64,000 nt of DNA, from positions 1-64,000 of the forward strand of contig CAKZMU010000078.1 in assembly GCA_937129145.1 (NCBI GenBank), written 5' to 3'. The notes beneath the pieces are model-generated. The model made no database searches and was not told the DNA's origin. It saw nothing but the letters and a program-made list of their open reading frames with translations. Both the position numbers and the translations under genes were made by a program. Positions 44,570 through 52,100 of the stretch are shown in pieces (the first letter of the stretch is position 1; each line of letters starts with the position of its first letter). Origin of the DNA: an uncultured Lacinutrix sp. (lineage in GTDB: Bacteria > Bacteroidota > Bacteroidia > Flavobacteriales > Flavobacteriaceae).

Positions 44570-45997
44570 ATGAAAAATATAATATCACATACAATGAAAA
44601 TAAATAGAATAGTAGCTCTATTATTTACTATGAGCTTAGTTGTTGTTTCTTGTGTTCAAGATGATGACTTTACTGTACCAACATCTTTAAATGATGAAAA
44701 TAACCAAGGCCTAGAGGCTTTATTGTCAAGCAATGCAACGTCTATGACTATAGCCGAATTAAAAGACCAATTTGTATTTCGTCAAGCTACCGAAATAGTA
44801 TCTGACGTTTATGTAAAAGGCTATGTAAGTTCATCTGATGCAACTGGAAATTTTTATAAAGAATTTTTTATCCAAGACCATCCAACAAATCCAACATCGG
44901 CTTTAAAAGTAGTGTTGAATTTAACCGATTCTTATAACCAATTTAACTTTGGTCGTGAAGTATATATTAATTTAAAAGGATTGTATCTTGGAGAAACACG
45001 CTCAGGCGATGATGTTATTGGTATTGGAGGAAAACCAAGTGACGATGGTGAAGAAATTGAAGAAATCACAGCAAACCAAATTCCAAAACATGTATTTAGA
45101 TCTGAAATAACCGAAAATATCGCGCCAAAAGTGTTGAACTTCTCTCAAATTAACGATTCGAATATAGGTATGTTTGTGATGGTTGAAAACGTACAATTTC
45201 CAAATAGTTTGCAAGGAGAATCTTATGTTGATGAAAGTGATGATTTTGATACTACAAGAATGATGGAAAGTTGTGAAGGATTCAGCTATGTTAACTTCCC
45301 ATTAGAAACAAGCTCTTTTGCGAGTTTTAAAAATGTAATTCTTCCAACTGATGCAGGCGGAACTATTGCTGGTGTAATAAGCAAAACATTTAATGGAAGC
45401 AATATCGTAATGGTTTTAAACAGTTTGGACGATGTTAACTTAACAGATTCAAAATGTGAACCCTTAAACATTAATGATTTTGATGTGATTTATGAAGAAG
45501 ATTTCGATACTGCTGTAGATAATACGAACTTAGATATTGCTGGATGGACAAATTTTGCTGAAGTAGGTGGAGAACTTTGGACAGAGCAAGTTTTTAGCGG
45601 AAATGGTTATGCTGAGTTTAGCGGCTATTTTACAGGTGATGATGTCAACATTGGTTGGTTAGTGTCACCAGGAATAGATATGGATGCTCAAGACAATGAA
45701 TTCTTAAATTTCCAAACAGCACAACACCATTTAGATTCTCCAGATAATACTTTAGAAGTATTTGTATCTACCGATTTTAATGGCACCGATGTATTGGCGG
45801 CCACATGGCAACCAATTGAAGCTAATTTGGCAAAGCAAAGCGATTCTTGGTATGCATTTCAAGACTCTGGGTTAATTGATGTTTCAGGTTACTCAGGAAC
45901 AATGTATGTGGCATTTAAAGTAACAGGTTCTGGGACGGATACGCAGCTTGATGGTGCTTATCATGTAGAAGATTTTAGAGTTTTGGGAACAAACTAA
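44570..45997 (+). CDS. DUF5689 lipoprotein with a choice-of-anchor J-like C-terminal domain
   Basis: 475 residues. The start is either 44570 or the in-frame ATG at 44594; the latter gives a more canonical signal (MKINRIVALLFTMSLVVVSC). After the Cys comes VQDDDF, close to the acidic lipoprotein export signal of Flavobacterium/Capnocytophaga, so surface display is likely. Residues 60-290 are DUF5689-like with an OB-fold core (SDVYVKGYVSSSDATGNFYKEFFIQD). Residues about 305-475 form a jelly-roll choice-of-anchor J/cleaved-adhesin-type domain (YEEDFDTAV, AGWTNFAEVGGELW, VAFKVTGSG). By position it is the surface partner of the TonB receptor, like a SusD in other systems. Confidence 0.88.
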   Translation: MKNIISHTMKINRIVALLFTMSLVVVSCVQDDDFTVPTSLNDENNQGLEALLSSNATSMTIAELKDQFVFRQATEIVSDVYVKGYVSSSDATGNFYKEFFIQDHPTNPTSALKVVLNLTDSYNQFNFGREVYINLKGLYLGETRSGDDVIGIGGKPSDDGEEIEEITANQIPKHVFRSEITENIAPKVLNFSQINDSNIGMFVMVENVQFPNSLQGESYVDESDDFDTTRMMESCEGFSYVNFPLETSSFASFKNVILPTDAGGTIAGVISKTFNGSNIVMVLNSLDDVNLTDSKCEPLNINDFDVIYEEDFDTAVDNTNLDIAGWTNFAEVGGELWTEQVFSGNGYAEFSGYFTGDDVNIGWLVSPGIDMDAQDNEFLNFQTAQHHLDSPDNTLEVFVSTDFNGTDVLAATWQPIEANLAKQSDSWYAFQDSGLIDVSGYSGTMYVAFKVTGSGTDTQLDGAYHVEDFRVLGTN

Positions 45998-46019
45998 TCC
46001 TAATTAAATTTATCCTTTT

Positions 46020-46045
46020 AAGGTCTGCCTTTAAAAGCAGGCCTT
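46020..46045 (+). terminator. Possible terminator after the DUF5689 gene
   Basis: A 9-bp stem (46020-46028 with 46037-46045, one wobble) and an 8-base loop, with only a short A/T tail. May act as a terminator or attenuator before the small membrane protein gene. Confidence 0.5.
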
Positions 46046-46059
46046 ATTATTAATCACTT

Positions 46060-46437
46060 ATGACGATTTTTGACCAATTTGCATTGAGTATTTTCAATCA
46101 CTATAAACCTAGATTTAAAAGGAAAGCGAATACCATAGCTGTTTTTTATTTGTCATTGTTGCAATGCTCAATGTTATTGCTGTTGGGAGTGTTCTTTTCT
46201 GAGTTTTTTAATCAAATGAAGGTAAATACGATGTCAGCCTCAAATGCTTGGACATTGTTTATCATTGCCTCAGTACTTATATACTTTAAAAACTGGATGT
46301 CATTTACAGGTAAAAAACGATTGTCATTAAATGCCAAATCAAATAGAAAAAAGTCGAACACCTATAATGTCTGGGTGCTTTGGTTGATACCTTTTGGCTG
46401 TATAGCAATTGCGTTGATGCTATTGGATAAATTTTAA
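46060..46437 (+). CDS. Small membrane protein, unknown function
   Basis: 125 residues with about three hydrophobic helices (VFYLSLLQCSMLLLLGVFF, WTLFIIASVLIYF, VWVLWLIPFGCIAIALMLL) separated by basic loops. I do not recognise a family. It lies 62 bases after the DUF5689 gene with a hairpin between them, and its stop overlaps the stop of the convergent cytosolic nuclease gene by 4 bases. Confidence 0.6.
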   Translation: MTIFDQFALSIFNHYKPRFKRKANTIAVFYLSLLQCSMLLLLGVFFSEFFNQMKVNTMSASNAWTLFIIASVLIYFKNWMSFTGKKRLSLNAKSNRKKSNTYNVWVLWLIPFGCIAIALMLLDKF

Positions 46438-47378
46438 GATTGCTTTAAGTGAATATACACAGGGAAGTGGTCACTATAACCACCTTTGTATTTTCTGCCC
46501 ACGTAAGTTCTAAACGGATTACCTTTATACTTTCCTTTGTATTGCCTTAAAAACTCCCTATCGAAAATATCAGCTTTTGAAAATCCATGTTCCCCTTTTT
46601 GATATTCAAAAAAGTTGGTGGTGAACAATATTTGATCAAACAAATTCCATTGTTTTCGGTGACTTAAACTGCCTCTAAAAAACGATTTTAGTTTTTCCAT
46701 TGGATTAAACAAATCTTCGGCATGTACCAATTGCTTGACACTTTTATTGAATGGACCATCATTAAAATCGCCCATGACAATAATTTTTGCATCTTGTTCT
46801 TCAGCCTTAATTTTAGAGATAACCTCAAGTGTTTTTGAAGAAGCTAACAAGCGCGTTGGCTCACTTTCCTCTGCACCTTGTCGTCTTGAAGGCCAATGGT
46901 TCACAATAAAAAACATGCGTTCATTATTTAATTTCCCCTCAACCATTAAGATATCTCTAGTGTAATCCCTAGAGCCATCTTCATCAAACAAGTCTAAAGG
47001 GAAGACTTCAGAATTAATTACTTCAAAAACTGAAGTGTCATAAATCATGGCAACATCTATTCCTCGTTCGTCAGGCGAATCATAATGTACATAGTCATAC
47101 GATGTATCTTTTAAAAATTTAGAATTCAAAAGGTCATCAATTACCAATTTATTTTCAACTTCGGCTAACCCAACAATTGCAGGAAGCTTTTTTGAAGTCT
47201 TAACACCAACATTTGAAATAGTATAGCCTAATTTCCGTACTTTTTTTCGATAACGCTTTTCTGTCCAACGTCTGTCTGATTTTGGTAAAAAATCATTATC
47301 AAAAGTAAACTTATCATCAAATGTGTCAAACAAGTTTTCTAGGTTATAAAAAGCGATGGTATGATAATTTGTGGTCAT
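46434..47378 (-). CDS. Endonuclease/exonuclease/phosphatase family protein without signal peptide
   Basis: 314 residues starting MTTNYHTIAFYNLENLFDTF directly at the EEP domain, with no signal peptide, so probably cytosolic. All catalytic blocks are intact: YNLENLFD, LAEVENKLV, ERGIDVAMIY, VNHWPSRRQG, VMGDFNDGP and GYSDHFPVYIH. It aligns along its full length with the exported protein at 40621-41673, including the shared KGKYKGNPFRT-type segment, so the two are paralogues. Together they enclose the TonB/DUF5689 genes, suggesting one works outside and the other inside the cell. Confidence 0.88.
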   Translation of the reverse strand: MTTNYHTIAFYNLENLFDTFDDKFTFDNDFLPKSDRRWTEKRYRKKVRKLGYTISNVGVKTSKKLPAIVGLAEVENKLVIDDLLNSKFLKDTSYDYVHYDSPDERGIDVAMIYDTSVFEVINSEVFPLDLFDEDGSRDYTRDILMVEGKLNNERMFFIVNHWPSRRQGAEESEPTRLLASSKTLEVISKIKAEEQDAKIIVMGDFNDGPFNKSVKQLVHAEDLFNPMEKLKSFFRGSLSHRKQWNLFDQILFTTNFFEYQKGEHGFSKADIFDREFLRQYKGKYKGNPFRTYVGRKYKGGYSDHFPVYIHLKQS

Positions 47379-47443
47379 ATATGTGAATAAGTGCGTAAAA
47401 TACTAAAATCTTGCAGTACAATTATAATATGCATTTCAATTTG

Positions 47444-47451
47444 TACCTTTG
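47444..47451 (+). promoter_or_regulatory. -7 promoter box for hflX
   Basis: TACCTTTG, a perfect match, 11 bases before the ATG at 47463. It lies inside the 5' extension of the longer reading frame starting at 47391 and so supports the later start. Confidence 0.6.
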
Positions 47452-47462
47452 CAACCTCATTT

Positions 47463-48677
47463 ATGATAGAAAAGAAAGACATAGCATTAGAAAAAGCGGT
47501 TTTAATAGGAATTATTACCCAAGACCAAAACGAAGAACAATCTAAAGAATATTTAGATGAGTTGGAGTTTTTAACATATACAGCTGGAGGAGAAGTTTTA
47601 AAACGGTTTACTCAAAAAATGGATATGCCTAATCCCAAAACGTTTATTGGTACAGGGAAAATGGAAGATGTACGTCATTTTATTGAAGAGAACGAAATAG
47701 GAACAGCTATTTTTGATGACGAATTATCGCCAGCACAAGAACGAAATATCAGTAAAATACTCAACTGCAAAGTATTGGATAGAACAAACTTAATCCTTGA
47801 TATTTTTGCACAACGTGCCCAAACCAGTTACGCTCGTACTCAAGTTGAATTGGCACAATGCCAATATTTATTACCGCGATTAAAAGGAATGTGGACCCAC
47901 CTCGAAAGACAAAAAGGTGGTATTGGTATGCGTGGTCCTGGTGAAACCGAAATAGAAACTGACAGACGTATCGTACGTGATAAAATTTCATTGCTTAAAT
48001 CCAAAATCAAGAAGATTGACAAGCAAATGGCTGTGCAACGCGGTAACAGAGGGAAGTTGGTGCGTGTGGCATTGGTAGGTTATACCAACGTTGGGAAATC
48101 AACCTTGATGAATACCATTAGTAAATCGCAAGTATTTGCCGAAAACAAACTGTTTGCAACGTTAGACACAACCGTTAGAAAAGTGGTGATTAAAAACTTG
48201 CCTTTTTTAATGAGTGACACGGTTGGATTTATTAGAAAACTGCCAACACAATTGGTAGAGTCTTTTAAAAGCACGCTTGATGAGGTACGGGAAGCTGATT
48301 TGTTATTGCACGTAGTAGATATTTCGCACCCAAATTTTGAAGAGCATATAGACTCGGTTAACCAGATTTTAGGAGAAATTGATAGTGCAGATAAAGCTAC
48401 CATAATGGTGTTTAATAAAATTGATGCTTACGAACCTGAACCTTTTGACGACACCGATTTAATTGCCGAAAGAACCAAAGCACACTACTCACTTGAGGAA
48501 TGGAAAAATACATGGATGTCTAAAATAGGTGATAATGCCTTATTTATTTCGGCATTGAATAAAGAGAATTTAGAAGAGTTTAGGAAGAGAGTTTATGATG
48601 AGGTTAGAAAAATTCATATCACTCGATTTCCTTATAACCATTTTTTGTATCCAGATTATGACGAATCTTATGAATAA
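47463..48677 (+). CDS. hflX: GTPase HflX
   Basis: Ribosome-associated GTPase that splits stalled or heat-damaged ribosomes. 404 residues from the ATG at 47463 (MIEKKDIALEKAVLIGI), which matches the family start; the 24-residue extension from 47391 is hydrophobic, overlaps the promoter and is rejected. The N-terminal HflX domain has TAGGEVLKRFTQKMDMPNPKTFIGTGK, ELSPAQERNISK, and QRAQTSYARTQVELAQ. The RLKGMWTHLERQKGGIGMRGPGETEIETDRR linker is a hallmark. The G domain follows: GYTNVGKST (G1), LDTTVRKV, DTVGFI (G3) and NKID (G4). Confidence 0.96.
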   Translation: MIEKKDIALEKAVLIGIITQDQNEEQSKEYLDELEFLTYTAGGEVLKRFTQKMDMPNPKTFIGTGKMEDVRHFIEENEIGTAIFDDELSPAQERNISKILNCKVLDRTNLILDIFAQRAQTSYARTQVELAQCQYLLPRLKGMWTHLERQKGGIGMRGPGETEIETDRRIVRDKISLLKSKIKKIDKQMAVQRGNRGKLVRVALVGYTNVGKSTLMNTISKSQVFAENKLFATLDTTVRKVVIKNLPFLMSDTVGFIRKLPTQLVESFKSTLDEVREADLLLHVVDISHPNFEEHIDSVNQILGEIDSADKATIMVFNKIDAYEPEPFDDTDLIAERTKAHYSLEEWKNTWMSKIGDNALFISALNKENLEEFRKRVYDEVRKIHITRFPYNHFLYPDYDESYE

Positions 48678-48704
48678 AAAAAGCCGCTTTAAGCGGCTTT
48701 TTTT
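48676..48704. terminator. Bidirectional terminator between hflX and the DUF3078 gene
   Basis: A 12-bp perfect stem (A7 plus GCCGC with GCGGC plus T7) around a 5-base loop, starting at the hflX stop codon itself and 18 bases from the end of the convergent gene. Confidence 0.9.
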
Positions 48705-48721
48705 ATTTGAGTTCTTTGTGA

Positions 48722-49627
48722 TTAAAACTTATAGCTCAAGCCAAAGGTGTAATAGCTTTGTAAGTCGTTATCAGCATCTTCAAGGGCAACACCTTGATAA
48801 TTGGCAGCTTCTTGTTGGTTACTTCTTAATCCTAAATCAAAACCAACACCAATCATTTTCCATAGCGTGTAACTAAATGAGTTAGTCCATGTCCAGTTTG
48901 ATAAGTCACTGGATTTATAACTTTGAAAGGTCGAGAAGTTAGTTTTAAAATTGATTGCTCCAATTTGTCTTGTATAATCTGCAACAATTTTAGCACCCAT
49001 TGACGATTCAAACACAGCATCATTGTTACTAAATACAAAGTTGTAGTTTAAAGGGTGTATCACCACAATTAAATTTTCTACAGGCGTCCAAGTACCACCA
49101 ACACCAACGTCTAAATACCCAGGGTCGTTAAAGTTGTTTAACAAAGTTGTTCGGTATTCGGCTAAACCAGATATAGCAAATTTCTCACTAAGCTTGTGTC
49201 CATAAAGTGATGATAGATTAAACACATCAGTCGTTGGGTTAAAGCTATCATCGTCTAAATTGGTGTCTTTGTTATCTAATTTTACCCAGTTTAAATTGGT
49301 TGACAATGAGTTTCTCCAAAAGAATTTATCCTCAATTAAGTTGGCATATGCATTAACAGTTATACCAATATTACCTGATGAGTTATTTGGAGTCCCTTGC
49401 GAATACCAATTTTTAAAATTGGATAAACTTCCACCAATGGTTCCAAAGGCACCAACTCTCCAACCAGGTAAAGCATCAATTTGTGCTTGTAGAGCGTTTG
49501 CTTCAGCTTGGGCAGCATCTGCTTCGGCTTGTTTTTCAGCTTTTTGAGCTTGTAATTCTTCTTTAGTTTGTGCTTGTGTAAAAGCGATACCACAAAAGAA
49601 AGTAACTAATAATACTATTTTTTTCAT
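48722..49627 (-). CDS. DUF3078 outer-membrane beta-barrel-like protein
   Basis: 301 residues. The signal peptide MKKIVLLVTFFCGIAFTQAQ is followed by an Ala/Glu/Gln-rich coiled coil (about 21-53, KEELQAQKAEKQAEADAAQ and on). Then come WRVGAFGTIGGSLSNFKNW and antiparallel strands ending in YYTFGLSYKF with a terminal Phe, as for outer-membrane barrels. This is the DUF3078 family of Bacteroidota; its transport role, if any, is unknown to me. It is a single-gene unit with its own promoter box upstream and a shared terminator downstream. Confidence 0.85.
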   Translation of the reverse strand: MKKIVLLVTFFCGIAFTQAQTKEELQAQKAEKQAEADAAQAEANALQAQIDALPGWRVGAFGTIGGSLSNFKNWYSQGTPNNSSGNIGITVNAYANLIEDKFFWRNSLSTNLNWVKLDNKDTNLDDDSFNPTTDVFNLSSLYGHKLSEKFAISGLAEYRTTLLNNFNDPGYLDVGVGGTWTPVENLIVVIHPLNYNFVFSNNDAVFESSMGAKIVADYTRQIGAINFKTNFSTFQSYKSSDLSNWTWTNSFSYTLWKMIGVGFDLGLRSNQQEAANYQGVALEDADNDLQSYYTFGLSYKF

Positions 49628-49679
49628 TTTTTAAAATTTATTGATTTGTAGGGTTTTACTAAGAATTATAATTAAGACC

Positions 49680-49687
49680 CAAAGATA
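49680..49687 (-). promoter_or_regulatory. -7 promoter box for the DUF3078 gene
   Basis: The minus strand reads TATCTTTG, a perfect match, 52 bases before the ATG at 49627. Confidence 0.6.
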
Positions 49688-49707
49688 CTAAGTAAGTCAC
49701 AAGAATC

Positions 49708-50220
49708 TTAAGGTTTTGGCTTTTTATAAAGTGGTACAGAAGAACAAGCTTCTCCATACATTATGGATTTAGCAACTGGCTTTAATTTAGTTGTTAATTG
49801 AATATAGGCATTATCTGGAATGGGTTTGTTAGAACACCCTTTAATAATAAGTGGTTTATCGTGAAATTCGGAAACATCTAAATTTGTAATGATATCTTGA
49901 TAGATTGCCGTTTCTAAGGTTTTTAAATTACCAATAACCGTTTTAGCTGCATAAGGCTCTAAATAAGTAGATAACAGCATAAATGCCCAAGCAGGAACAA
50001 TGGCATCTGTCGAACAATGTAATGCAACAAAACAATCTTTATATTGCGCCCAATTGTGTTCTTTGGCCTGCTGTCTAAAGTCTTTTTCTCGAAGTACTAA
50101 GCCTTCTAACAACCAATCTTTAATATCAAAAAGCACACGTTTACCACTTGGATAATAATCTTCCAAATCGATAGTGACCAATTTGCTATTCGCTACGCGA
50201 TTTATGATGTCGTCTGCCAT
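49708..50220 (-). CDS. DUF2480 family protein
   Basis: 170-residue cytosolic protein of the DUF2480 family. It starts MADDIINRVANSKLVTIDLEDYYPSGKRVLFDIKDWL, with FVALHCSTDAIVPAWAFMLLS in the middle and conserved Cys in LHCST, KGCSN and GEACSSVPL. Three spaced Cys and location at the end of the suf operon make a role in Fe-S assembly or as an Fe-S client attractive, but that is inference. It starts 2 bases after the preceding lipoprotein gene. Confidence 0.85.
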   Translation of the reverse strand: MADDIINRVANSKLVTIDLEDYYPSGKRVLFDIKDWLLEGLVLREKDFRQQAKEHNWAQYKDCFVALHCSTDAIVPAWAFMLLSTYLEPYAAKTVIGNLKTLETAIYQDIITNLDVSEFHDKPLIIKGCSNKPIPDNAYIQLTTKLKPVAKSIMYGEACSSVPLYKKPKP

Positions 50221-50222
50221 TT

Positions 50223-50678
50223 TTATTCGATAATAATTTTGTTTCTTACACCTATATATGTTCTGTTATCAAATTCGAAATCGAAATATTTTGCTTCTCC
50301 AGCCAAACCTTTAACGTCAATTTTTGTTCTGCCAATCTCCAGTTCATTTTTATTGAAAGCTTTGGCAGTAAGAGTCGAACTAAAATCTTTTTCAAAAATT
50401 AAATAGAGGGTAAGCAAATTGTTTTCACCACCAGATGTTTTATTCTCAATTGAGAATGACCCAGTTTTTATTCCTTTATTTTTTAAGTCTTGAGAAATAA
50501 TTATTTCGCATTCAAGTGTTTTTTCTACACCTTCTGAGACACCTTCAAAAAATTCTGTAGCAGTCTCACCAACAGCTTCTCCACCTTTATTTATGGTTTC
50601 TTTAGCTTTTTCAGTCACTCTATTACAAGAAGTAAATAAAATAGCTGAGATTAAAAATATTTTTAAAAATGATTTCAT
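50223..50678 (-). CDS. Small lipoprotein, unknown function
   Basis: 151 residues: signal peptide MKSFLKIFLISAILFTSC, then a Glu/Lys/Gly-rich amphipathic stretch (RVTEKAKETINKGGEAVGE) and a beta-rich C-terminal domain (CEIIISQDLKNKGIKTG to TYIGVRNKIIIE). I do not recognise the family. It is separated from the DUF59 gene by a 128-base repeat-containing gap and is closely coupled to DUF2480. Confidence 0.6.
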   Translation of the reverse strand: MKSFLKIFLISAILFTSCNRVTEKAKETINKGGEAVGETATEFFEGVSEGVEKTLECEIIISQDLKNKGIKTGSFSIENKTSGGENNLLTLYLIFEKDFSSTLTAKAFNKNELEIGRTKIDVKGLAGEAKYFDFEFDNRTYIGVRNKIIIE

Positions 50679-50740
50679 AGTTTTTTGTTAAGTTGAAAAA
50701 GTATGTTTAAAAACTGCCAATTGCAACTGATGACTGCAAG

Positions 50741-50787
50741 AACACCTCCCTTAATCCCTCCTTGCTCCTCCGCTAAAGCTTCGGCGG
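50741..50787. repeat. C-rich intergenic repeat remnant with imperfect palindrome
   Basis: ACACCTCCCTTAATCCCTCC followed by an imperfect palindrome CCGCTAAAGCTTCGGCGG (50770-50787) in the 128-base gap inside the suf gene group. Its GC-rich make-up contrasts with the surroundings. It resembles fragments of flavobacterial intergenic repeats such as the one at 31061-31170 but is not a copy of it. Confidence 0.45.
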
Positions 50788-50806
50788 CACGTGGAAAAGA
50801 GTGAAT

Positions 50807-51133
50807 TTAAAGCATTCCTAACTCTAACTTAGCTTCTTCGCTCATTAAGTCTTGATTCCAAGGAGGATCAAAGGTAATTTCTACTTCAGCGCTTTTAACT
50901 TCATCTATAGATTTTACTTTTTCTTCCACTTCCATTGGCAATGTTTCGGCCACAGGGCAGTTGGGTGTTGTTAAGGTCATTAAAATCTTAACCTCATAAT
51001 CTTCGTTTACAAAAACATCATATATCAATCCTAATTCGTAAATATCTACAGGAATTTCTGGGTCGAAAATGGTTTTTATAACACGAACTATTTTTTCGCC
51101 TAAGGCATTTACATCTATTTGTGTTGTACTCAT
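50807..51133 (-). CDS. DUF59/MIP18-type Fe-S cluster assembly protein (SUF-associated)
   Basis: 108-residue DUF59 protein. Features are the IKTIFDPEIPVDIYELGLIYDV start and the conserved metal-site Cys in LTTPNCPVAETLP, followed by VEITFDPPWNQDLMSEEAKLELG. Such SufT-like proteins help mature Fe-S proteins and usually lie in suf operons, as here. Its ATG overlaps the sufE stop by one base, indicating coupling. Confidence 0.93.
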   Translation of the reverse strand: MSTTQIDVNALGEKIVRVIKTIFDPEIPVDIYELGLIYDVFVNEDYEVKILMTLTTPNCPVAETLPMEVEEKVKSIDEVKSAEVEITFDPPWNQDLMSEEAKLELGML

Positions 51134-51555
51134 TATTTTACTTGCGTTTGGTATGCTATGGCATACATTTTTATTTGTTTTATCATGCTTACTAAGCCAT
51201 TTGCCCTTGTTGGAGACAAATGCTCTTTTAATCCAATCTCATCAATAAAAGCTGTATCAGCCTCAATAATTGCTTGAGGTGTTTGGTTTGAAAAGACTCT
51301 TATTAAAATAGCAATAATGCCTTTGGTAATAATGGCATCACTATCAGCTGTAAACACTACGTTATCATCTTTCATTTCGGCATGCACCCAAACCTTACTT
51401 TGGCAGCCTTTGATGATGTTGTCATCGGTTTTGTATTGGTCGTCAATAAGTGGTAAAGACTTACCAAGTTCTATCATATATTCATAGCGTTGCATCCAGT
51501 CGTCAAACATGGAGAACTCATCAATAATTTCGTTTTGTATGTCTTTAATGGTCAC
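51133..51555 (-). CDS. sufE: SufE family sulfur acceptor
   Basis: Accepts persulfide from SufS and passes it to SufBCD. At 140 residues it matches the family. The active Cys51 lies in IIKGCQSKVWV, and the C-terminal LKEHLSPTRANGLVSMIKQIK is also conserved. The start codon is GTG (51555), because the next Met is at residue 16 within conserved sequence. It lies one base into the DUF59 gene start and 32 bases after a hypothetical gene. Confidence 0.95.
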   Translation of the reverse strand: MTIKDIQNEIIDEFSMFDDWMQRYEYMIELGKSLPLIDDQYKTDDNIIKGCQSKVWVHAEMKDDNVVFTADSDAIITKGIIAILIRVFSNQTPQAIIEADTAFIDEIGLKEHLSPTRANGLVSMIKQIKMYAIAYQTQVK

Positions 51556-51587
51556 AGTAATATTGTTTTATGCAAAAATACGATTCC

Positions 51588-52046
51588 TTATTGTTTTGAA
51601 CTTAATTTTTTAAAAGATTGAAGCTTCTCAACCAAATCTTTAATCTCTTTTGGAGGATGTCCATGGTCAAATTCACTTGACCTTATTTCTTTGTCACCAT
51701 CTTTAATGATGAGTGTTGCATGTGCAGCACCATCAACATATCGATAATTTGTTGGTGCTTCTAGTTTTGATAGATTATCCAAGTCAATTTCTGATACTAA
51801 TTTTAAGCATTCATTCCAGTCTTCTTTTGAGCAGTCATACGTTTTATCGTCCTTTCTATTGATGTCATTACTAATTTTAACACTATTATTAGTAACAGAA
51901 ATCTCCTCAAAAAACCCTCTTGAAACAGCTTGATAGGTAATAGTAATGTCGTCTTGTCGTTTTTGTAAATCATTAAAACGTGAAGACATATTATTACATT
52001 CTTTTGGAAAAATAGCCAAAGTGAATATTGTAATAAGTAGTTTCAT
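51588..52046 (-). CDS. Hypothetical secreted or lipid-anchored protein within the suf operon
   Basis: 152 residues with a short hydrophobic N-terminus (MKLLITIFTLAIFPKEC), whose Cys is not in a canonical lipobox. The rest is hydrophilic: ITYQAVSRGFFEEISVTNNSVKISND, then a LSKLEAPTNYRYVDGAAHATLIIKDGDKEIRSSEFDHGHPPKEI segment with conserved-looking His/Asp/Gly. No known domain is recognised. It lies between sufS and sufE in the same direction and may be a cargo gene of the operon. Confidence 0.55.
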   Translation of the reverse strand: MKLLITIFTLAIFPKECNNMSSRFNDLQKRQDDITITYQAVSRGFFEEISVTNNSVKISNDINRKDDKTYDCSKEDWNECLKLVSEIDLDNLSKLEAPTNYRYVDGAAHATLIIKDGDKEIRSSEFDHGHPPKEIKDLVEKLQSFKKLSSKQ

Positions 52047-52100
52047 AATTAATGAATTATAGTTTCAATTTAATATGCAAAAACAAAGCCAAAAATCTTT

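Noticed and set aside
47391-47462. 24-residue hydrophobic extension of HflX
   Set aside because: It contains the -7 box and HflX is a cytosolic GTPase with its normal start at 47463.
48595-48876. Plus-strand open frame across the hflX end and the DUF3078 gene
   Set aside because: It runs through a strong bidirectional terminator and is antisense to a clear gene.
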